64,000 nucleotides of DNA, from positions 5,134,203 to 5,198,202 of the forward strand of contig JAAONU010000009.1 of NCBI GenBank assembly GCA_012932295.1. Direction: 5' to 3'. This DNA comes from Cyclina sinensis. Its lineage: Eukaryota > Mollusca > Bivalvia > Venerida > Veneridae. The notes below the pieces were generated by a model. The model was not told where the DNA came from, searched no databases, and saw only the letters and a list, made by a program, of their open reading frames with translations. This document shows, piece by piece, positions 59,991-64,000 of this stretch. The first letter of the stretch is position 1. The number at the start of each line of letters is the position of its first letter. The position numbers were made by a program, and so were the translations under genes.

Positions 59991-61579
59991 AAAATAGATA
60001 GATAATGTACTGTTAATACTTATTTACCTTTGTTACATGCTAGAGAAACTTTATTGTAAAAGAGAATAAGCCGTATATGGTTAATTCTAAGAAAGAGATC
60101 TTGACTTGACTTGCCTTGACTTGCAAGAGAAAGTGGAGGAAAATTGTTATACATGGGTGTTTGATGGGCCTTAATTAATACTTATTATTCAGATTTATTA
60201 TTTCAATCAGTTACATTAGTGGTATTAATCAGTTATGGTCAGATGGCATGTTTGGGGAATGTAGTATCAATTTTCAAATACTCCGTTGCTAAAAGCACCT
60301 ATCTTTTACTGGATATGTATGTAAGATACTTCATTTTATATCTGTATCATTGCCAGCTAAAGGTTAATGAGAAGTTTGACATATTGTTATAGATTCCCTC
60401 TCATCTTTTTCACCTGCTAGGTATTTCTGGATTTCCAAGGATTACTGTAAAATAAAGAAATTTTGTGGATAAGTTAATTTTAGCTGATTAAGAGAAACAT
60501 TACAAACATTTAGTTTGAATTCTTGATTTCTATTTTTATAAATTCAGACTTAGATTCTTGAATAGAACAAAACCAGTATGAAACAGTAAGCTTCCTCATC
60601 TGTTCATTGCATTATAAGCTGTATCAAATAATTTAGTCAGTCAGTTTGTCAGTCAGTAAGTCGTCATTATGCAGTCAGTCAGTGGTCAATTTTTCAGTCG
60701 TTCTTAGTTTGCATTGTACCTCTCTAAATGGGAGTTAGTTATGTGTTTGCAAGTTTTAACAGGGGTGATAACTCTGGAAAAAAAGAAAGTATTTTGAACA
60801 TTACAACATGAATTTACATTATAACTATAGAGATAGTCATATTTATATTGTTGAACAGAATCTGATTATCTTGACAGTAATGTAATAAATATATTCATTA
60901 GAAGTTGTTAAGAAAATGGACACTATGACTTTGTGAGGCCCACTCCCAGCATTACTAAGTCACCAAAATTACATTAGTGGGAAAAAATCTATACTTACTA
61001 TAAATACTTGTCACAGGGAGAGTAGTGACTATGTTAAGAGTAATTATAACAAAGTAAAAGGGATATTTACAATTGCGCCTGTTCTATTTAGAAAAAAAAA
61101 TGTCAGTATAATCAAAAGTTTCCTTTCAGTGATACATATTGAAGTGTTATCTCGAGTTACAATCTTAGTAATAAGTGTTTTATTTGGTCAGTGAATGTGT
61201 TATGCAAATGATACATATGTAAAAATGAAGAAGGAAAATTGTCAGTTAGACCATAGAACTGTTAAGGTAGTGATTTAGTCGGAATTTGGATTCAGTTTGT
61301 TTTCATAGACGTATCATTAGAATAACAGTATGTACATGCAGAAAAAAGACAGTGGCAATTAAACTTTTATCATGGAATGAACTGTACTGATGTAAGTGAT
61401 GTTATAAATTCTGATACTGGGGAAACTGGAATTTATATGATTGAAAAATTTTGAAACAAATGATAAAAATTCAGCAAACTGATATCCTATCAAAATTGTT
61501 TTTCAAAGCTTAGAGTTGTTGTTCAACTCTTCCAGTGTCTTGGATCATAAAAAACTAAAACCAGTTTTGTCTCCAAAAA
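59991..61579. other. Intron and possible upstream region of the candidate first exon at 61580
   Basis: AT-rich unique DNA with a degenerate (GTCA)n patch at about 60635-60690 and TTGACTTGACTTGCCTTGAC at 60101. No TATA box at a convincing position is seen. Confidence 0.45.
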
Positions 61580-61651
61580 ATGAATCGTAGTGGATTTAAT
61601 CGAAAGGTGTTGACAAAGAAGCCATCTTGGTTCCAGAAAAAAGCTCGCAAG
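61580..61651 (+). CDS. Candidate alternative first exon 3 of the Trio-like gene
   Basis: An ATG (A at -3; in-frame TAA upstream at 61556) opens 24 codons, MNRSGFNRKVLTKKPSWF then QKKARK, ending in phase 0 at donor AAG|GTAAAT. Nine of the 24 residues are lysine or arginine, and these alternate with aromatic and aliphatic residues, the kind of polybasic-hydrophobic peptide that binds acidic membranes (inference). The exit phase equals that of the candidates at 43144 and 51061. Because it lies downstream of 55621-55668, it would splice to an exon beyond 64000. The frame is short, so chance remains a real alternative. Confidence 0.42.
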
Positions 61652-63320
61652 GTAAATTGAATCCAAATCTTGTTTAAGAATGTTCTTGCTATGTTTTGAC
61701 ATGTCTGTATTGAGCCACCATTAAAATGTTGAAGCAGTGAGCAAAATAACTCTTGTTCAGATTTATGATGCATATCTCAGTATATATCTCACTGTAAAAA
61801 GTAGGCTAGATAAAACAGATAAACTGATAAGGAAAGAAAAGAATGCATGTACTTTGACACTTGAAAACAAGACCTTTTTCCTTGTTCAGAGTGTATATAA
61901 AATATTTAAAATGTCAGCTGCTGTGTTGATTAGACCTAAATTAATGTAATGTTGTTTTTGCTGTTTTCCATGGTAATGAATAGTTGTGTGTGGTACGTAA
62001 TTTACCAGAACACTGTTTTCCAAGAAGACAGTTGCTGTTCCATGAATATATAGCAGTGCCTTAACACAAGCATGACTATTTAAATCACCTAATTTTTTCT
62101 GACAGACTCAGTACTGTTACAGATTAGAGAAGGGGAGTAACTCTGCTGGAAGGAGGTGTTAGGGCAAGGCATTATTGGTAATTTTCTTTACAGGAATAGT
62201 GCCAGGTAATCTGGATCATTTAGCCTCTTTTGGAGTACAGTTTTACTTTCTGTAGGAATTTTTTAAGTTGAATGGTTGTTGAGATTTACAAGTTCTAAAA
62301 CTCATTATTTTTGTTACCTCCCTTGCTCACTTTAGCCTTGTTTAGGGGCTTGCTCACTAATGCTTACACATATTCCATGAAAAATGAAGAGTCATATTTT
62401 GCCAGTCGAGCTTATTAACTGAACCCCTAAGCATGCCAATCAGAAATTATATATTCTGGTAAAATTGTAAAAAAAAAATGCTTGACCATCCACCTACATT
62501 GATAAAATTAACTACCTACTAAATGTTATTATATGGTCTGCCCATGTTCTGGTCATTAAAGATAGTACTCTTTTCAGTGACAAGTAAGAAAACCTTTATT
62601 TTTTCATTCCTTTTTTTCCAAGTAACAGTCTTTCAGAACTTTCCGCACTTTGATTTTGATATATGCTGAAGCTGCTAACTTGATCTTCATCATGTAAAGA
62701 GATGGCATAAACTGTAATTAAGTTGTTTGCTTGTTGATTAAAAAGTGGGTGGGTAGCAACAGTTTTCAGTTTAATGCTTACCCTCTGAAAGGATTTATAC
62801 AACATTATTGAAGATAGAATTGTTCAAAGAGACTTTAATATTAAACATAACTAGCCTATAAATATGTTATCCTTCTTATCACCTCCTAAGTTATGTTCCC
62901 CCAACCAGTTTCTGATGGCAAACTCAGTGGGAGATTTGAAAATTAGAAGGTCATTTCCACAGAGTTAATGGCCTTACCAATGATACAGATAGATAGATGG
63001 GACCCTTGTTAATTGAAAAATTTCCTGAATTAATTGATCTTACAATGTTGAGATACAATTACAGACATAGCCAAAAGTTCTGATATCTAATCTGTCAGTA
63101 CAGTTCAATGCAAAAGTTCCTGTGCACTGTAATCTTTGTTGAATTTGTAACCATCTCTTCCTATGGTTCTAAATTTTCATAGTTATTATCATTGTTGGAT
63201 TTAACTTGCACGAAAGATAAAAAGCACCTATGAATTTGATACTTTCTGATTATGTCTTGACCTGATTAAAATTCTTTTATCAGTATTTCAATTTTACTGA
63301 TTTCCTTATAAATCATTACT
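61652..63320. other. Intron, unique sequence, no gene recognised
   Basis: A segment at 62106-62160 after CTAATTTTTTCTGACAG is open for 18 codons but contains the common mollusc-like GGGAGTAACTCTG phrase and lacks a donor. It was rejected. Confidence 0.45.
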
Positions 63321-63509
63321 TACCGTATTGTTTCTAATTAGCCCCCCCCCTCCCCAGGGGTGTGCATTTTTTCCAAAGGGGGGCACTAAAGAGAACCACT
63401 AAATATACTGTGACTGTGTTACCAAAAACCAAAAAAATCAAATTTTATTTACCATGACCTGTCAAGTAATCTAATTAGAAGGGGGACGCTAATAAGAAAC
63501 ATTATGGTA
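63321..63509. mobile_element. 189-bp MITE, TIR TACCGTATTGTTTCTAATTA, TA target
   Basis: The left end TACCGTATTGTTTCTAATTA plus GC and the inverted right end TACCATAATGTTTCTTATTA plus GC match at 19 of 22 positions. C-rich (left) and G-rich (right) tracts lie just inside. Same TACCGTA-type terminus as 4743-5390 and 22173-23588 but otherwise unrelated in sequence. Confidence 0.8.
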
Positions 63510-64000
63510 TGCATAAAAGAAATAAATGTGTAATGTCATATTTTAATATTTTGTTAGGAGCAAAAATGGAAAAAAAGAAGTTAAAAAAAAAAAAAGTATG
63601 ACTTAGTGCTCCATCAAAAATATGTTAAGTTGGATTTTTCTAGGATTATAAATTGCTTTACAATATTTACATGCCATGTAAATGTGACATAACACTTTGT
63701 TATCTGGTTTTGGTGGATGTTCAACATGGGTTTTAAACTACTGTTTGACAGTATTGTAAATCTATTTTTATAACAGAAATGAAGAAAAAAAAAAAGTCAA
63801 GGTTGATAAAGTAAAGAATATCTTCCTTGTTATTATGCCGTGAAAACATTATAAACAATATAAATGTAGTATTTGAAAAGCTTTAGTTAGAGCAGAAATC
63901 AATTTTTTGTGTGTGTTATATAGTTGCTGCTCACACATGATATATCAACAGTTGTCATATATTTGCATATTTACTTTATATCAACTGAGTTATTGTTCAG
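63510..64000. other. Intron, unique sequence to the window end
   Basis: A-rich runs near 63575-63595 and 63785. No exon or repeat supported. Confidence 0.5.

Noticed and set aside
62106..62160. 18-codon open segment after TTTTTTCTGACAG, phase compatible with 61651
   Set aside because: Ends in TAG without a donor and contains GGGAGTAACTCTG, a phrase I take to be common non-coding sequence in such genomes.

Overview
The window is AT-rich eukaryotic DNA and almost entirely non-coding. It has GT-AG introns, tRNA-derived SINEs, short non-autonomous DNA transposons, and dispersed repeats opening with TATGCCCC- or AGCTCACCTG-like ends and closing in TCTTGTTT, a type I associate with bivalve molluscs. 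I see no bacterial gene organisation, no CRISPR array, no intact tRNA or rRNA gene and no transposon coding sequence. A marine or freshwater bivalve is the best guess, from repeat style and one recognisable gene; this is inference, not a database match.

One gene can be identified on the + strand: an orthologue of the RhoGEF Trio/Kalirin. Two consecutive exons (11972-12062 and 13870-13999) splice in frame to encode the serine-rich linker that, in Trio and Kalirin, joins the GEF1-PH1-SH3 half to the GEF2-PH2 half. The diagnostic core is FRKWLTNPVRKLS, close to vertebrate KKWLTSPVRRLS. The catalytic exons lie outside the window on both sides. Downstream is a candidate 48-nt internal exon (55621-55668, phase 0/0). 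Three short open segments each start at an ATG and end in phase 0 at a plausible donor (43144-43305, 51061-51141, 61580-61651). They are candidate alternative first exons for short isoforms carrying only the second half of the protein, as known for C. elegans UNC-73 and for Kalirin. Upstream, at 11694, is a candidate alternative last exon with a stop codon and an AATAAA signal placed just before the next acceptor.

The rest is intron filled with repeats. About seventeen minisatellite families occupy roughly a fifth of the window. The largest (about 35.93-40.79 kb) has a 67-bp unit made of three 22-23-bp subrepeats and shows higher-order duplication at 1,344 bp. Non-autonomous transposons with visible terminal inverted repeats lie at 4743-5390, 8564-9326, 22173-23588, 24712-25541, 30276-30489, 44277-45372, 48432-49296 and 63321-63509. 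Several insert inside tandem arrays. tRNA-derived SINEs lie at 3290-3420, 16662-16893, 24033-24326, 53299-53502, 58927-59225 and 59755-59990; three have clear target-site duplications.

Region by region: 0-11.7 kb, intron or upstream sequence with repeats; 11.7-14 kb, Trio exons and the candidate alternative last exon; 14-55.6 kb, a probable very large intron holding most arrays and two candidate alternative first exons; 55.6-64 kb, the 48-nt exon, a third candidate first exon and quieter intron.
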